64,000 nucleotides of DNA from assembly GCF_004114975.1 (NCBI RefSeq), contig NZ_CP030051.1, positions 2,728,001 through 2,792,000 of the forward strand, read 5' to 3'. Positions 17,717-27,497 of the stretch are shown here, in pieces (the first letter of the stretch is position 1; each line of letters begins with the position of its first letter). A program made the translations under genes and the position numbers. Source of the stretch: Bradyrhizobium guangdongense (GTDB lineage: Bacteria > Pseudomonadota > Alphaproteobacteria > Rhizobiales > Xanthobacteraceae). Below the pieces are notes generated by a model, which was given only the letters and a program-made list of their open reading frames with translations, was not told the origin of the DNA and did not search any database.

Positions 17717-17986
17717 GCGTGAGTATCTTGTCTGTTAGCGAGGAGGCGCATTCACCTTGTCATCGCCTGACGCTTCAAATATTGCTCTAAAGCATTGTAG
17801 ATGGCTGACTTATCGAGGAAAGACCAGAGTTCAACTGTATATTTGTGGGCACGGTTAACTCAAGCACTGGTGTTAACTGAAAGACTGTGCGCCTCGTGCG
17901 ATCACTTAAGAGACCCTCGCTTGCCCCTGCGATCCGGAGCCGAAGCCGCCGTGAACGATGCTAGCAAAGCCGGAACGGATTGATTG

Positions 17987-18937
17987 ATGGTCGGTCGTTC
18001 AACCGTTTTTAACACCGGGCTCAGGGCGGTCCTGTTCCATCATTTTTTCTTCGATGGCGAGAGCTCCGATGATGCACGGGAGAGACTGAAGCGTCAGTGC
18101 GATTGGTTGTGCCGTAACTTCAACCTTGTCACGCTCGGACAGGTGCAACGAGGCCTCGCAACAGACGACCTTCCGCCGAACGCGTTGCTGGTGACGATCG
18201 ACGATGCCAAAATCGAAATCTTGAGCGTTCTGGATATCTTTCAGAGTTTCGACGTGCCTATCGGCATATTTGCGTGTGTGGGTTGGTCCGCCCGAGAGAA
18301 CTCTGGTCCAGTCAGCCCGGACATCGCGCTTGCGACCTTGGTGACGAATATCCAATGGTACCAGGGCGCGGCGCTCGAGTTGAACATCAAGGGGCAGATT
18401 TTTGGAATTGGCGGTGACCGGGATCAGCGAACTCGTGCAATCGATTCAATCCTGACCTGTGCCGATTGGAGTAAGCTCGCCATCCCGCCGGAGCTGGACT
18501 GGAAGCGGCAAGGACGAGGTGCTCGCGTGTGCTGCTCGATTGACGAGTTAGCCGATATTGCTTCGGAGAGGGTTGCCATCGGCGGTCACTCCGTCACCCA
18601 CATCAAGCTCGCCACCGCGAGCTCCACCAGGCTCCACTATGAAGTCGGCACGACGCAGAAGATATTAACCGATGCAATTGGCCATTGCGGGTCATTTGCC
18701 TATCCTTATGGGATGCAGGGAACGCACGACGATGCCACCCATCGAGCTGTCCGGGAAGCTGGTTTTGAGCTCGCCTTCTTGACCCACTCAGGTCTCATAG
18801 CCGCCCGGACCGATCGCTTTAGGCTTCCGCGGATATCGATGCCCGACCGGGCGATGTCGCAGCCGGAATTTCGGGTGCGGGCGGCGGGAGCGGGAATTGC
18901 ATATCGCAAGCTTAAAAGCTTCTTTTCGGTTGGCTAG
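17987..18937 (+). CDS. Polysaccharide deacetylase family protein (NodB-like)
   Basis: 316 residues from ATG at 17987. The NodB-fold motifs are present but divergent: motif 1 is TIDDAKIE (Asp-Asp where TFDDG is usual), motif 2 is GGHSVTH (both metal-binding His kept) and motif 3 is FAYPYG. There is no signal peptide, so it is probably cytoplasmic or membrane-associated. Family members remove N- or O-acetyl groups from sugars; those in exosortase loci accompany EPS synthesis. It is first in an operon with a GT2 synthase 11 bases downstream and a membrane protein. The altered first motif leaves some doubt about activity. Confidence 0.8.
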   Translation: MVGRSTVFNTGLRAVLFHHFFFDGESSDDARERLKRQCDWLCRNFNLVTLGQVQRGLATDDLPPNALLVTIDDAKIEILSVLDIFQSFDVPIGIFACVGWSARENSGPVSPDIALATLVTNIQWYQGAALELNIKGQIFGIGGDRDQRTRAIDSILTCADWSKLAIPPELDWKRQGRGARVCCSIDELADIASERVAIGGHSVTHIKLATASSTRLHYEVGTTQKILTDAIGHCGSFAYPYGMQGTHDDATHRAVREAGFELAFLTHSGLIAARTDRFRLPRISMPDRAMSQPEFRVRAAGAGIAYRKLKSFFSVG

Positions 18938-18948
18938 GCGGGAATGTC

Positions 18949-20145
18949 ATGGTGCTAGGTAATTTGCTCGCCGTCCTCGCTGGTCTCCTTGCCGTGCCCG
19001 TCATGATGCTGCTTGTCGAGGTGCTCGCCTCATTGGCCATCTTCCGCGATCAGCTGGCCGAACATCGAGGTGTTGGAAATGCGACGAGTGCAGCGGTTGT
19101 CGTTCCAGCGCACAATGAGAGCTCGGGGCTGCTGCCGACGCTTGGAGACCTGATGCCTCAATTGGGACCTCGGGATCGGCTGATTGTGGTCGCAGACAAT
19201 TGTTCGGATGATACGGCTGCGATGGCGACCGCGGCAGGCGCCGAAGTCATTGAGCGCAACGATCTGTCTCGCATCGGCAAGGGATACGCGCTTGCTCATG
19301 CATTGGCGCATCTTAGACAAGATCCCCCGGACATGGTGCTGTTCGTCGATGCGGATTGTCGGGTGCAAGGCGACATGCTTGTGCGCCTGAAGGATGCCTG
19401 CGCGTACGCATCGCGCCCTGTGCAGGCTTGTTTTCTGATGACAGCGCCGGAGAAGTCCTCTGTCGACCACAGGCCCGCTGAATTCTTCTGGCTCATACGA
19501 AATTGGGTTCGGCCGCTCGGTCTCTGTGGCCTCGGACTTCCTGTGCAATTAATGGGGACTGGGATGATGTTCCCCTGGCGATTGATCCGGGATCTGCGAA
19601 TGGACGGAAATCTGGTCGAGGATTTGAAGCTTGGTTTGGATGCGGCCGCGCTCGGCTTTCCACCATGTTTCTACCCGTCTGTGGTCGGGACGAGCGAGTT
19701 TCCTGAGACGCAGGGCGGCACCGAGACGCAGCGTCAACGCTGGATTCAGGGGCACCTTCAGATGATTCTGCGGCACTTGCCGAGATATTTTCTGCGGGCA
19801 TTGGTGACCCGCAATCTGGGCCTGCTCGTGCTGGTTCTCGATATGACCGTGCCGCCATTCTCGTTGCTTGTTCTCCTGATTGTATTGTTGCTGTTTGCAA
19901 CTCTGGCATGGTTTCTTATTGCGGGCACGGCCGTTCCACTCATTCTGTCGCTGATCAATTGCACGGCTATAGTTTTTGCTGTCTTGCTTGCTTGGATGAG
20001 GTACGGTCAGCAGATCATCTCATTACGAGAGTTGGCAGGCCTTGCAGCCTCCTTGCCGAGCAAGGTGTCGTACTATGGTCGAGTCTATTTCGGGCGAAAG
20101 GTAGCCTCTTGGATCCGTACCGATCGGACGAAGGTCGATCAGTAG
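18949..20145 (+). CDS. Membrane glycosyltransferase family 2
   Basis: 398 residues. An N-terminal helix is followed by a GT-A domain with AAVVVPAHNES, the DxD-type FVDADCRV and the processive-type QRQRWIQGH motif, then two or three C-terminal membrane helices. This layout matches cellulose/hyaluronan-synthase-like enzymes that polymerise and extrude a sugar chain across the inner membrane. GGCGGGAA precedes the ATG. It is translationally close to the deacetylase gene. Polymerase function is likely, but the sugar is unknown. Confidence 0.85.
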   Translation: MVLGNLLAVLAGLLAVPVMMLLVEVLASLAIFRDQLAEHRGVGNATSAAVVVPAHNESSGLLPTLGDLMPQLGPRDRLIVVADNCSDDTAAMATAAGAEVIERNDLSRIGKGYALAHALAHLRQDPPDMVLFVDADCRVQGDMLVRLKDACAYASRPVQACFLMTAPEKSSVDHRPAEFFWLIRNWVRPLGLCGLGLPVQLMGTGMMFPWRLIRDLRMDGNLVEDLKLGLDAAALGFPPCFYPSVVGTSEFPETQGGTETQRQRWIQGHLQMILRHLPRYFLRALVTRNLGLLVLVLDMTVPPFSLLVLLIVLLLFATLAWFLIAGTAVPLILSLINCTAIVFAVLLAWMRYGQQIISLRELAGLAASLPSKVSYYGRVYFGRKVASWIRTDRTKVDQ

Positions 20146-20173
20146 ACAGGATCGGCCGAAGCGGGACAGAGCG

Positions 20174-20773
20174 ATGAGCTACACATCGGACAGGCTTGTA
20201 TCGACGCTCGCGACCCGGCCGAACAGGTGGGCCTTCCGGGGGCTAGCCTATGTTCTTCTCCCGATCATTGCATTCGCGAATACCCAACTCGGCGGGGTAA
20301 GCTGGGTCTCGTATCTGGGAGTCTTCGTCATAGGTTGCTTAGCAACCTACATCTTGCCGTCAACCACGCCTGTGGGGGCGGTACGAGCTCAGGTGGTGGC
20401 GCTTCTCACCCGCCTCTATTCATGGCCGCTGCGCTATCAAATGGCGGCCGCAGTCGTGATCTTCGTGGCAATTGAAATACTCGACCATTACGCGGGAGGT
20501 TTCAAGCTTGGCCGAATTTTCAACATCTACATGGCTGCAGTGTTCTCGCACGCTTTGGTTTTCGGATTGCGCAGTTCGCTGTTGATGTGGCTTCTGGCGA
20601 CACTCACAGTTTATTACGCAGAAGTCCCCCCCGAATATTCTTTCAAGCTGGAAACAATAGCCGAATTCGCCGAGATTTTCGTATTCATGTATCTCGGTCT
20701 GTTAGCGCTGGCCAGCGCGTACTTTTTTCGCATCAGCTCCATTATCGGCGATGGCCTGGACGAGCGTCGCTGA
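20174..20773 (+). CDS. Hypothetical multi-pass membrane protein
   Basis: 199 residues with about five transmembrane helices (GLAYVLLPIIAFA, YLGVFVIGCLATYIL, AAAVVIFVAIEIL, SLLMWLLATLTVYYA, FMYLGLLALASAYFF). It lies 28 bases after the GT2 gene in the same orientation, so it is probably the third gene of that operon and a partner in synthesis or export. The pattern recalls membrane segments of DUF4118-type sensor proteins, but no signalling domain follows. Family not recognised with confidence. Confidence 0.65.
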   Translation: MSYTSDRLVSTLATRPNRWAFRGLAYVLLPIIAFANTQLGGVSWVSYLGVFVIGCLATYILPSTTPVGAVRAQVVALLTRLYSWPLRYQMAAAVVIFVAIEILDHYAGGFKLGRIFNIYMAAVFSHALVFGLRSSLLMWLLATLTVYYAEVPPEYSFKLETIAEFAEIFVFMYLGLLALASAYFFRISSIIGDGLDERR

Positions 20774-21089
20774 CGTCAGGCCGGTCATAGAGATCTGCGG
20801 AGACTTGTTGCCTTGCGAAAGCCGAGCGTATGCCGGCTTCGCTGCGGCGGAACGGCAGGCGCACCCCGGGCGCAAGGGCCGCAGAGGCTGGGGTGAGCTT
20901 TTCTGCTCATTCGGGGGGCGCGAAAATTGCGAGTGCGTCACACTTTTATCTGCTAGTCGACGTGTCACGCGAGCGTTATTAAACCCCGCAGGGTCGGCGT
21001 TTGACCCAATTGCAGAAGCATACGTGTGCAAACTATGTTTGGCATGCGACTTGCTCGATTTGATCGTATTTCAGAGCAGGGGATAGCAA
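20774..21089. other. Non-coding gap
   Basis: No supported gene is seen. The last 50 bases are AT-richer and may hold the promoter of the following small gene. Confidence 0.4.
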
Positions 21090-21254
21090 ATGAAGAACAA
21101 TATTTCCGAGACAAGGCAGTCCCGTTCGAAGCCCAAGAAGTCAAGCAAGCCAGCCAGGAAGCTCGCGCTTGCGAATATCTCCCAGCGCTATGGGGAAGTT
21201 CTTCGCCTGCGGCAGCGCCTGTCGGAGGCTGAAGCCAAAATGGCGCCCCGATGA
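21090..21254 (+). CDS. Small basic protein, paralogue of the 27498 protein
   Basis: 54 residues from an ATG preceded by AGGGGA at good spacing. The N-terminal half is Lys/Arg/Ser-rich (KPKKSSKPARK). The C-terminal half, ISQRYGEVLRLRQRLSEAE, is an amphipathic helix. It aligns with IAERYLEVLQLRRRVLEAD of the 55-aa protein at 27498. Paired conservation of start, size and helix supports a real gene. I do not know the family. A basic tail with a short helix suggests nucleic-acid or membrane contact, but that is guesswork. Confidence 0.55.
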   Translation: MKNNISETRQSRSKPKKSSKPARKLALANISQRYGEVLRLRQRLSEAEAKMAPR

Positions 21255-21587
21255 ATAGCGGCGTGGGCCGCAAGCTCGCAGCATCGCTCTACGCGGCTGC
21301 GTGTTAGCTTGGCTGGCTGGCTCTGGGCGTTTTTTTCGCGTCCTTACATCGATGGGAACGTGAAGGGCTGCTGCTAAGCGCCTTTGAGGGCTTAGATTGG
21401 GCCCCGATGCGCAAGTTTCGCCGCACTGGCGAAGGCGACTTCCCGTGCCGGAAAGCTTCGTGCGCTGTCCAGGCGCCCACAGTTGTGGGCAGACATCGTT
21501 TTTGGCAACTACCCCGCCTTACGCTCGACGCGGAACGATGCTATTGCGCATTCCGGCAGTGGGCGAAAACCATTTCGAGAAAATCTA
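21255..21587. other. Non-coding gap, possible relic of a tiny membrane peptide
   Basis: After the small gene comes a 17-codon frame ended by TAG, then GGCTGGCTCTGGGCG, which resembles the GCCTGGCTCTGGGCG of the 30-aa membrane peptide after the paralogue at 27498. This may be a decayed copy of that peptide. Nothing else is seen. Confidence 0.3.
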
Positions 21588-21815
21588 ATGTCGAACTCCT
21601 TTACGAGCGCCTTGCTCGCGGCATTGAACGCGTCAGTTGAAATCATGCTGGACGATGAACCTGTCGCCAAAGATCGCAAGGAGCCGATCGTCAGCGATCC
21701 ACCCGTGAACAATCCCACGGCAAGTTTGCCGGCGCGCGGAGACCGCGAAAACAGGTACGCAGTTACCGTCGGCTTCGGAATGGCTAAAATCCGATCCTCA
21801 GGGCAGGGCGCTTAG
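21588..21815 (+). CDS. Hypothetical small protein
   Basis: 75 residues from an ATG with only a weak ribosome-binding site. It begins MSNSFTSALLAALNASVEI and continues Asp/Glu/Pro-rich, looking disordered. No motif or family is recognised. It lies between a small basic protein and a PEP-CTERM gene on the same strand. It could be a chance frame. Confidence 0.3.
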   Translation: MSNSFTSALLAALNASVEIMLDDEPVAKDRKEPIVSDPPVNNPTASLPARGDRENRYAVTVGFGMAKIRSSGQGA

Positions 21816-22051
21816 CCGGCAGCTGAGTTTTCCGTCGGCATAATGGCGCTAAATTCGCCAGTAGCTTGCATTTTACGCCATCGGTGTCGACGGGCGTCTT
21901 ACTTGAGCGCAGCAGGTATAGCGGCTGTGCCACAGCTCACGTTCATCGCTCGGGAAGTTAAGACAACATGTCTGACCTGTCTTGACGTGGAGCGATTCGC
22001 TGTTTATTGAATTTTGTTAAATTCCCTTTCGTCTTTTAAATGGGTCATTAA

Positions 22052-22711
22052 ATGTTCGGTCACTTGAAGGCACTCGGCTGTGCGGCGGCTTGCATCATCG
22101 GAGCTTTCGTCGCGGCAGCACCGGCGCAGGCCGCGGTTGTTCTGTCCGAAAACTTCAACAGCGTGCCTCAAGGCCTGAACGCATCCACTGTAGGGTCGAA
22201 CTTCAGCGTCACACAGGGCACCGTGGACGTTATTGGGGCCGGTGGTTCATTTAACTTCTATCCCGGCAATGGCTCCTACCTCGATCTCGACGGCTCGAGC
22301 TTTCAGCTCGGCACCATCAGCTCCGCGGCGTTCGGCTCGGGCACTTACACTCTGTCCTTCGATTTTGGCGCCTACACCTACGGTCATGGCTACATCACCG
22401 AAAACCTGCACTTCGCTCTCGCTGATTTCAGTCAGACGCTCACTCCAACCGTGGATTCGTCGGTCACGCCGGGAGCTTCGCTGCAGCACTATTCCGTCAC
22501 CTTCACGACTACCCAAGCCGGCGAGTTGACCTTCTCGGCTCTCAACCCCTTGCATCCCGGGGTCGGCACCAATGTGGGTCCGATCCTCGACAACGTGGTC
22601 TTGACGGCCGTACCTGAAGCATCGACCTGGGCAATGATGATTGTTGGCTTCCTGAGCGTCGGCTTGCTCGCCTATCGTCGGAGCTCGAGTGCGAGGCTGC
22701 GCATCGCCTGA
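22052..22711 (+). CDS. PEPxxWA-CTERM sorting-domain protein
   Basis: 219 residues. The signal peptide is cleaved near AQA (residue 27). The mature part begins VVLSENFNSVPQGLNAS and has the layout of a PEP-CTERM protein with a lectin-like jelly-roll fold (GSYLDLDGSS; LSFDFGAYTYGHG). The sorting tail from about residue 187 is VPEASTWAMMIVGF, then YRRS and eight residues. The leader is AT-rich, with TTGACG, 17 bases and TATTGA before it. A GC hairpin terminator follows. Probable exosortase substrate exposed at the surface. Confidence 0.9.
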   Translation: MFGHLKALGCAAACIIGAFVAAAPAQAAVVLSENFNSVPQGLNASTVGSNFSVTQGTVDVIGAGGSFNFYPGNGSYLDLDGSSFQLGTISSAAFGSGTYTLSFDFGAYTYGHGYITENLHFALADFSQTLTPTVDSSVTPGASLQHYSVTFTTTQAGELTFSALNPLHPGVGTNVGPILDNVVLTAVPEASTWAMMIVGFLSVGLLAYRRSSSARLRIA

Positions 22712-22736
22712 TGCACCTCCGTTCATGACCTTTGAG

Positions 22737-22758
22737 AGCCGCCGCAAGGCGGCTTTTC
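22737..22758 (+). terminator. Rho-independent terminator after a PEP-CTERM gene
   Basis: AGCCGCC/GGCGGCT stem with a GCAA loop followed by TTTCTC, 26 bases after the stop codon. Confidence 0.85.
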
Positions 22759-23393
22759 TCTTTGGTTTGGTTCGGCGCGGGCTAACTGATCTCGGGTTGC
22801 TGCCGCGTTGGAATTCCAGATGCAAAGCGTTCCTGGAGTTGGGTGGGGCTCGTTTCATGGGAGCGGCTTTGTCGATGCGTGATCGGACGCGTCGGCGCCT
22901 CCGGCGTTTTTGAAGGGCATCCATTCTTTTCCGAAATAGCGACGAATGACGGTCTTCTCCAAAGGAGCAATATTGTGGTCCGGGACCGACCGCGGCTTCT
23001 CATCTTCCGAGGTCTCGGAGCAGGCGGCGACACAATCGATTTTGCGGCTTCGAGAACCCGCTCATCCCGGGCGGATTTGCGCCTTCGGCAGACGAGCAGA
23101 CCTGCAACCGACATCTGCTCGCGGCGCTCCACTCGTGCCTCCGGGCAAATCGTGCCGGCCTCGTGCGCCGATGAGTGAAACGCCAGTCGCGAATGCATTG
23201 GCGAGCGCTTGCGGTGCGCTGTGGCCCTTCGCCCTAAGCAAATTCCAAGTTAGCGCTTTGTGAAAGTGACCCGCGCAATTAATCATCAGGGCGGATAGCA
23301 ACAACCGTTGATACGGGCCAAGTTGACCTGCTACGTCCAAGGTAATATTTAAATAAGCGCTCCTGATTTGCCTTCGGGAGCTGGAGTTCGGAA
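22759..23393. other. Non-coding gap between two PEP-CTERM genes
   Basis: No supported gene. TTGACC, 17 bases and TATTTA at about 23319-23347 form a weak promoter-like pair before the next gene. Confidence 0.4.
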
Positions 23394-24383
23394 ATGCCTG
23401 TTCGCCGACATCTGCTCACTGGATTTTTTGCCGTCTCGCTCGCACTTTGCCTTCAGCCGGACGGAGCGTCTGCTGCGCTCGTCAACGTGACGAGCTACGA
23501 CATGAACAACGGGAACGGTTCGACCCAGTTCACGTTCGGCTATAACTATTTCGACTTCAGTTACACAAAGACGGGTCAGGCCTCGCCCGATCCGAACGCC
23601 AGCAAGAACGGCTCAAATCAGTCCGTCCCTAACAACGCGGCGCCAAAGGATGCGCCGTTGAGCGGCGGCACGGGCATTCTGACCAATGGCGTCATAGCAA
23701 CGCAGGTCTATTCCCTTGTAAGCGGCCCGACCGGAAATGTTAGCAATGCCTTCTATACCGGGCCAAACCAGTACGTGGGTTGGAAGTACCAGGATCCCAC
23801 GATCACTTTTCACTTGGCGAGCGGGCAGTACGTCGGCTCGATTGCGCTTTACGTTGCCGCAAACAACCCGGCCATTGGCGATCTGAACGGTCTGGTTGCG
23901 GCACCAAAGGATGTGGTGCTCGACGTCAACGGAAAACCGATTTCGGCGACAATGAGCACGACGTCGCTCAACGCTTTTACTAGCGTGATCACTCTGAGCG
24001 GCTTCGGCCACATTTCATCCGATTCGCTGTTCAGCCTCACCCTTGATCGAGGTCCGTTACAGCAGGATGGCATCGACTATTACAATGACCACGTAAAGGG
24101 ATTCGATCCGGCCCATCCTTACGACACGTCGATGTGCGTTGGATGGTGCGATCCCGATACCGGTCCCTATAGCAGCGGCTTCCGCTACGAGGCTGCCGGC
24201 GGTCAGACTGGCGATTTGTTGGCCGGTTCAGGCCTAGAGCCCTGGATCATGCTGAGCGAAGTACAGTTCACCGCGGCCGTGCCTGAGTCTTCGACTTGGA
24301 TCATGATGATTGCTGGATTTTTTGGGCTTGGCTTCATGGCGTATCGTCGCCGGGGCCACACCGCGCAACTCGCTACGGTCTGA
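23394..24383 (+). CDS. PEP-CTERM sorting-domain protein with variant PESSTWIMM motif
   Basis: 329 residues with a signal peptide cleaved near ASA-AL (residue 27). The mature part is Asn/Gly/Tyr-rich with a C-x3-C (MCVGWCD) near residue 247 and a long beta-type region; no enzyme motif. The tail begins at about residue 296: VPESSTWIMMIAGFF, then YRRR and ten residues. The Ala after Trp, present in all seven other tails here, is Ile, and the fourth position is Ser. It should still be recognised as an exosortase substrate. No terminator is evident. Confidence 0.88.
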   Translation: MPVRRHLLTGFFAVSLALCLQPDGASAALVNVTSYDMNNGNGSTQFTFGYNYFDFSYTKTGQASPDPNASKNGSNQSVPNNAAPKDAPLSGGTGILTNGVIATQVYSLVSGPTGNVSNAFYTGPNQYVGWKYQDPTITFHLASGQYVGSIALYVAANNPAIGDLNGLVAAPKDVVLDVNGKPISATMSTTSLNAFTSVITLSGFGHISSDSLFSLTLDRGPLQQDGIDYYNDHVKGFDPAHPYDTSMCVGWCDPDTGPYSSGFRYEAAGGQTGDLLAGSGLEPWIMLSEVQFTAAVPESSTWIMMIAGFFGLGFMAYRRRGHTAQLATV

Positions 24384-25009
24384 CGCCATGGAGATCATCG
24401 GGACCTGCATCAGTTGCCTCCCAGCCTCTGCGAGCCTCCTTCTCAACCTGGGTGTCGCGGTTGCCGTGCTCGGCTTCGGCATATGGCAATCGGAGTAGGC
24501 GAACGGAGCGGCTGCCGCGGCTCAATCTCGGACAAGCTCTTGGTGGTCTGAGCGCCAGGCGCAGGCAATGTGTGAACGCTGAGCGAAGCCTCTGGTTTGA
24601 CGTTTCGTCGGATCGCTAACCAGGCTGGGTTCGCTTCAGTCAGACCACCGGAAAGAGGCCTTTGAACGCGGCTTTCTTTCAGAGGCCATATTGCAAATTA
24701 AGCAGCAGCAATCGACTTTTGTCGCTGATCATCATTGCCCAGACGGAGCGCTCAAGCACCGCGGAAGAATCGGGCTTAACCCTCCTGACAAGTCTGCGCT
24801 TGTGGTGGCTTTGCGAGGGGGCTGACCCATCTCCCGACACGCCGAGCAGGCGCGAATAGTGAGCGCATCGCTGCGATTGTGCAAGGCGGGGCCTGCGGCG
24901 CCTCCGACAAGCCCGTGAGCCACATGCGATAGGGTTAGCCTTCACAACCCGACCCCAAAGGAACTCCGCCCTGGAAGGGGGCTTCCAAGTCGATCCAGAG
25001 AGTGATTGG
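24384..25009. other. Non-coding gap between convergent PEP-CTERM genes
   Basis: A 36-codon frame at 24388-24498 encodes a hydrophobic peptide, but its start overlaps the preceding gene's end without a good ribosome-binding site, so it is not called. A TGGAAG-GGGG-CTTCCA hairpin at 24972-24987 may terminate the minus-strand gene. Nothing else is supported. Confidence 0.4.
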
Positions 25010-26302
25010 TCAGGCGGTTAATGGTGAGGGTTTCGACTTGCGACGATACGAGATGAAGCCCAGACCGCCAAATCCTACAATCAGCATCGCCCATGTGCTT
25101 GGCTCGGGAACTGCGGTAATCGCGGTCATCGTGCCGGTAAACGGACCATCTGCAGTAAAGGTAACTTGGGTTACGAATGCAGTCGAATTGTTCGGATCGA
25201 GACCCAGGCTTGGATCAATCCCCAAGATTTCGAATGTGCTGACGCCGCCTGGCGCAAACGTGAAAAGCGTGTTGGCGGCGAGATCCTGCGCAAAGGAGTA
25301 CCCCGACCCGTTCCAGAGATAGAGCCCGTAAGGATGGGACATTCCAAGGTCCGGCAGTCTTACCGACGCGAAGTTTGGATTCCCATTGCCGACCGAGAAA
25401 ATGTAACCGAGGGCGACGGCCGGATCCAGGTTTACGGACTGACCATGGCTCACGTCGATATTGAAGCTGTAAACCGTTTGGCCCACCGAGTTAACTGACG
25501 AGACAGGCACCTGAACTGCTCCGCTAAATTGCGAGACAGCATTTGGGTGAAAATCAAAAAAGCTTTGAGAGCTAGCGCCGGTTGTCGCAACGGTGGAGGC
25601 GATCCGATAGTCATCACGGATCACCACGCCGTAGTGGCCATTCGGATTTAGGTTGGCAGAGCTGGGGATCGTGAAGGTGGTTTGGCTTGACGGAAGATCT
25701 TGCCGAAAGATGGTCTGTCTGTTGTGGTCGAGATCAATGATGAAGATTTTTGTGTTCTGATGGTAGCCATTCGGCGGAGTGAACGCAGGCGCGTTCCACG
25801 AAAGGGTCGGAGTCGTTGTCGTGTTCGAGGTGCCGCTGATGGTGATACCGGTGATGAAAGGGGGTACGCCGATCGTCGGATCGATTGCAAGAGTATTGAC
25901 TTGCAAAGTATTCGTATAGCCGGGGTTGCTGACCGAAAGATGCCAAGAGCCGAGGAGGTTCGAGTTGTAAGCAATCGTCCTGTCGAACAAATTCGGATCA
26001 GGAATGGAGTTGCTATAAGGGACATTAAAAGAGACGGTGTTTGCTCCGACGGTTTGCGTTGCTGTTACCGTGGTGCTGCTACCAAAGGCGAGATCGGCAT
26101 TTGAACCGGACGGATGAAACCGTCCTCCAAATTCCAGAAACTGAGACCTAACGGGCTGGCCGAATGCCACGTTGCTGGAGTTGTATCCGATGAAATTGAA
26201 GGTTCCGGGAAAGCCCGACACACCGGAGTTCTCGACGATGGTGTCGGCTTGAGCAACTGCCGGAGCAACAATTAATGTCGCCATACAAATTGAACGCCAC
26301 AT
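25010..26302 (-). CDS. Large PEPxxWA-CTERM sorting-domain protein
   Basis: 430 residues from an ATG behind GGAGGGG. The signal peptide is cleaved near AQA-DT (residue 20). The central part has a fibronectin/Ig-like segment (ITISGTSNTTTTPTLSWNAP). The C-terminal part (SINVDPAV-type, ALGYIFSVGNGNPNFASVRL; LYLWNG) aligns closely with the protein at 47773, its paralogue. The sorting tail from about residue 398 is [16 protein letters not shown], then YRRK and eight residues. It has an AT-rich leader with TTGACA upstream. Probable surface or matrix protein handled by the exosortase. Confidence 0.9.
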   Translation of the reverse strand: MWRSICMATLIVAPAVAQADTIVENSGVSGFPGTFNFIGYNSSNVAFGQPVRSQFLEFGGRFHPSGSNADLAFGSSTTVTATQTVGANTVSFNVPYSNSIPDPNLFDRTIAYNSNLLGSWHLSVSNPGYTNTLQVNTLAIDPTIGVPPFITGITISGTSNTTTTPTLSWNAPAFTPPNGYHQNTKIFIIDLDHNRQTIFRQDLPSSQTTFTIPSSANLNPNGHYGVVIRDDYRIASTVATTGASSQSFFDFHPNAVSQFSGAVQVPVSSVNSVGQTVYSFNIDVSHGQSVNLDPAVALGYIFSVGNGNPNFASVRLPDLGMSHPYGLYLWNGSGYSFAQDLAANTLFTFAPGGVSTFEILGIDPSLGLDPNNSTAFVTQVTFTADGPFTGTMTAITAVPEPSTWAMLIVGFGGLGFISYRRKSKPSPLTA

Positions 26303-27497
26303 AGGTCCCCTCCAAAGAAGAAATTAACGCGTCGCGCAACTATTAAATTTTCATTAAAAGATGCGCCCAATTGCGACAATCTGTCAATTGTTGTTTCTGC
26401 TCACCTGTGCAGTCCTACGCAACCATGCCGAGCCGCCCGCGTCCGCAGTCCTGGGCAGTGCCAGCGTCTTGGCCAAGGCGCGTCCGGGGTATCAGATGGG
26501 TTCAAGCTTCCTCCAACTGGCAAACTCCCCTGGGCCGATTTGCGGGCCCGCGGCGCAAGGCACGGCCCGCTCAGCGCGGGACGCGGGAGTGCCCATGGGC
26601 ACACGTTCCGGAGATCCTGATCGAGAAGGAGCAGCTTGGGACCCCTTCAGTTCAGGCCTGAGCAGGTGGTTTGGCAGAGGGTGGTGATTTCGTTACCTCG
26701 ACGCAGGGGCAATTACCGACACACTCTGCATCGGGCCTGACAGGTCGCTGGCTGGGAGCCTTCACGGAGGATAATCGTTCGTCAATCCGCAGCCTGTCGC
26801 CTGCGAGAGGTGGATTTGTCCTCAAACGTTTCCTGCCGGCGTAAGAGGCAGAAAAACTGTCCCAGTTTTTTTTGAATTGTGATGAGAGCCGACCGAGCGC
26901 GACGTCGCGTGCGCCAGCAAAAACCGCGAGCGGCAGTGTAGTAAGGATCAGGAAGAGTTCCTCTTTGGGAACGCGTGCTACCGCTGTGCCATTGTCTTGA
27001 TGACGGGCGTGCGACCCACTCGCAATTTTCTGCATTGGAATTTCAGCTTGTGGCCTCGTGCGCCAACCGGACGCCATGCCGTACATTACACTTTCGTTGT
27101 AGTCGCTTTTCGCCCAGGCGTTTCTTTGTCTGCGTAGGGTGCCTCGTCAGCTTCGATCTATTCATCTTCGTAGACGATCGTTCTAATCGGCGCGCTCGCA
27201 ACGAATCGAATTGACGAAAACGCGACGAAGGCGCTACGATGCTTTGAGACAAATCTAAAAAGCTTATTCCGAAATTCGGGTTTTCCTTCGTGCAGTGGTC
27301 ACGAAGCTCTCATTGCTGTGGCCCGATTTCGTGGCGAGTGTTGGGTGATTAGCCCAACAAGGTCACGCGACCTTGATCGAACTAAGATCGAGCGCCGCGC
27401 GACCAACATTTGTTTCGACGGACACGATCTCGTGCGTCGAGAAGATTGACTTGCGCCGGCATGCGTTTTGCCAGCTGTGAGACGTTGGAGATTTTCA
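26303..27497. other. Long gap with no supported gene
   Basis: The first 60 bases are the AT-rich leader of the minus-strand PEP-CTERM gene. Frames on both strands up to 144 codons lack good starts and show no recognisable protein. One forward frame near 26500 faintly recalls an H-NS C-terminus, but not enough to call. Confidence 0.45.

Noticed and set aside
17801..17983. 60-codon ORF just before the deacetylase gene
   Set aside because: It ends next to the deacetylase start in a way that looks coupled, but its own start lacks a ribosome-binding site and the protein shows no pattern.
24388..24498. 36-codon hydrophobic peptide
   Set aside because: Starts just after a PEP-CTERM stop with no good ribosome-binding site; cannot be told from chance.
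26371..26661. Possible remnant of an H-NS-like gene
   Set aside because: A few residues (KARPGYQ, then a Pro-Ser-Asn-Trp and Gly-Arg-rich stretch) recall the H-NS C-terminus, but the signature is not continuous and could be chance.
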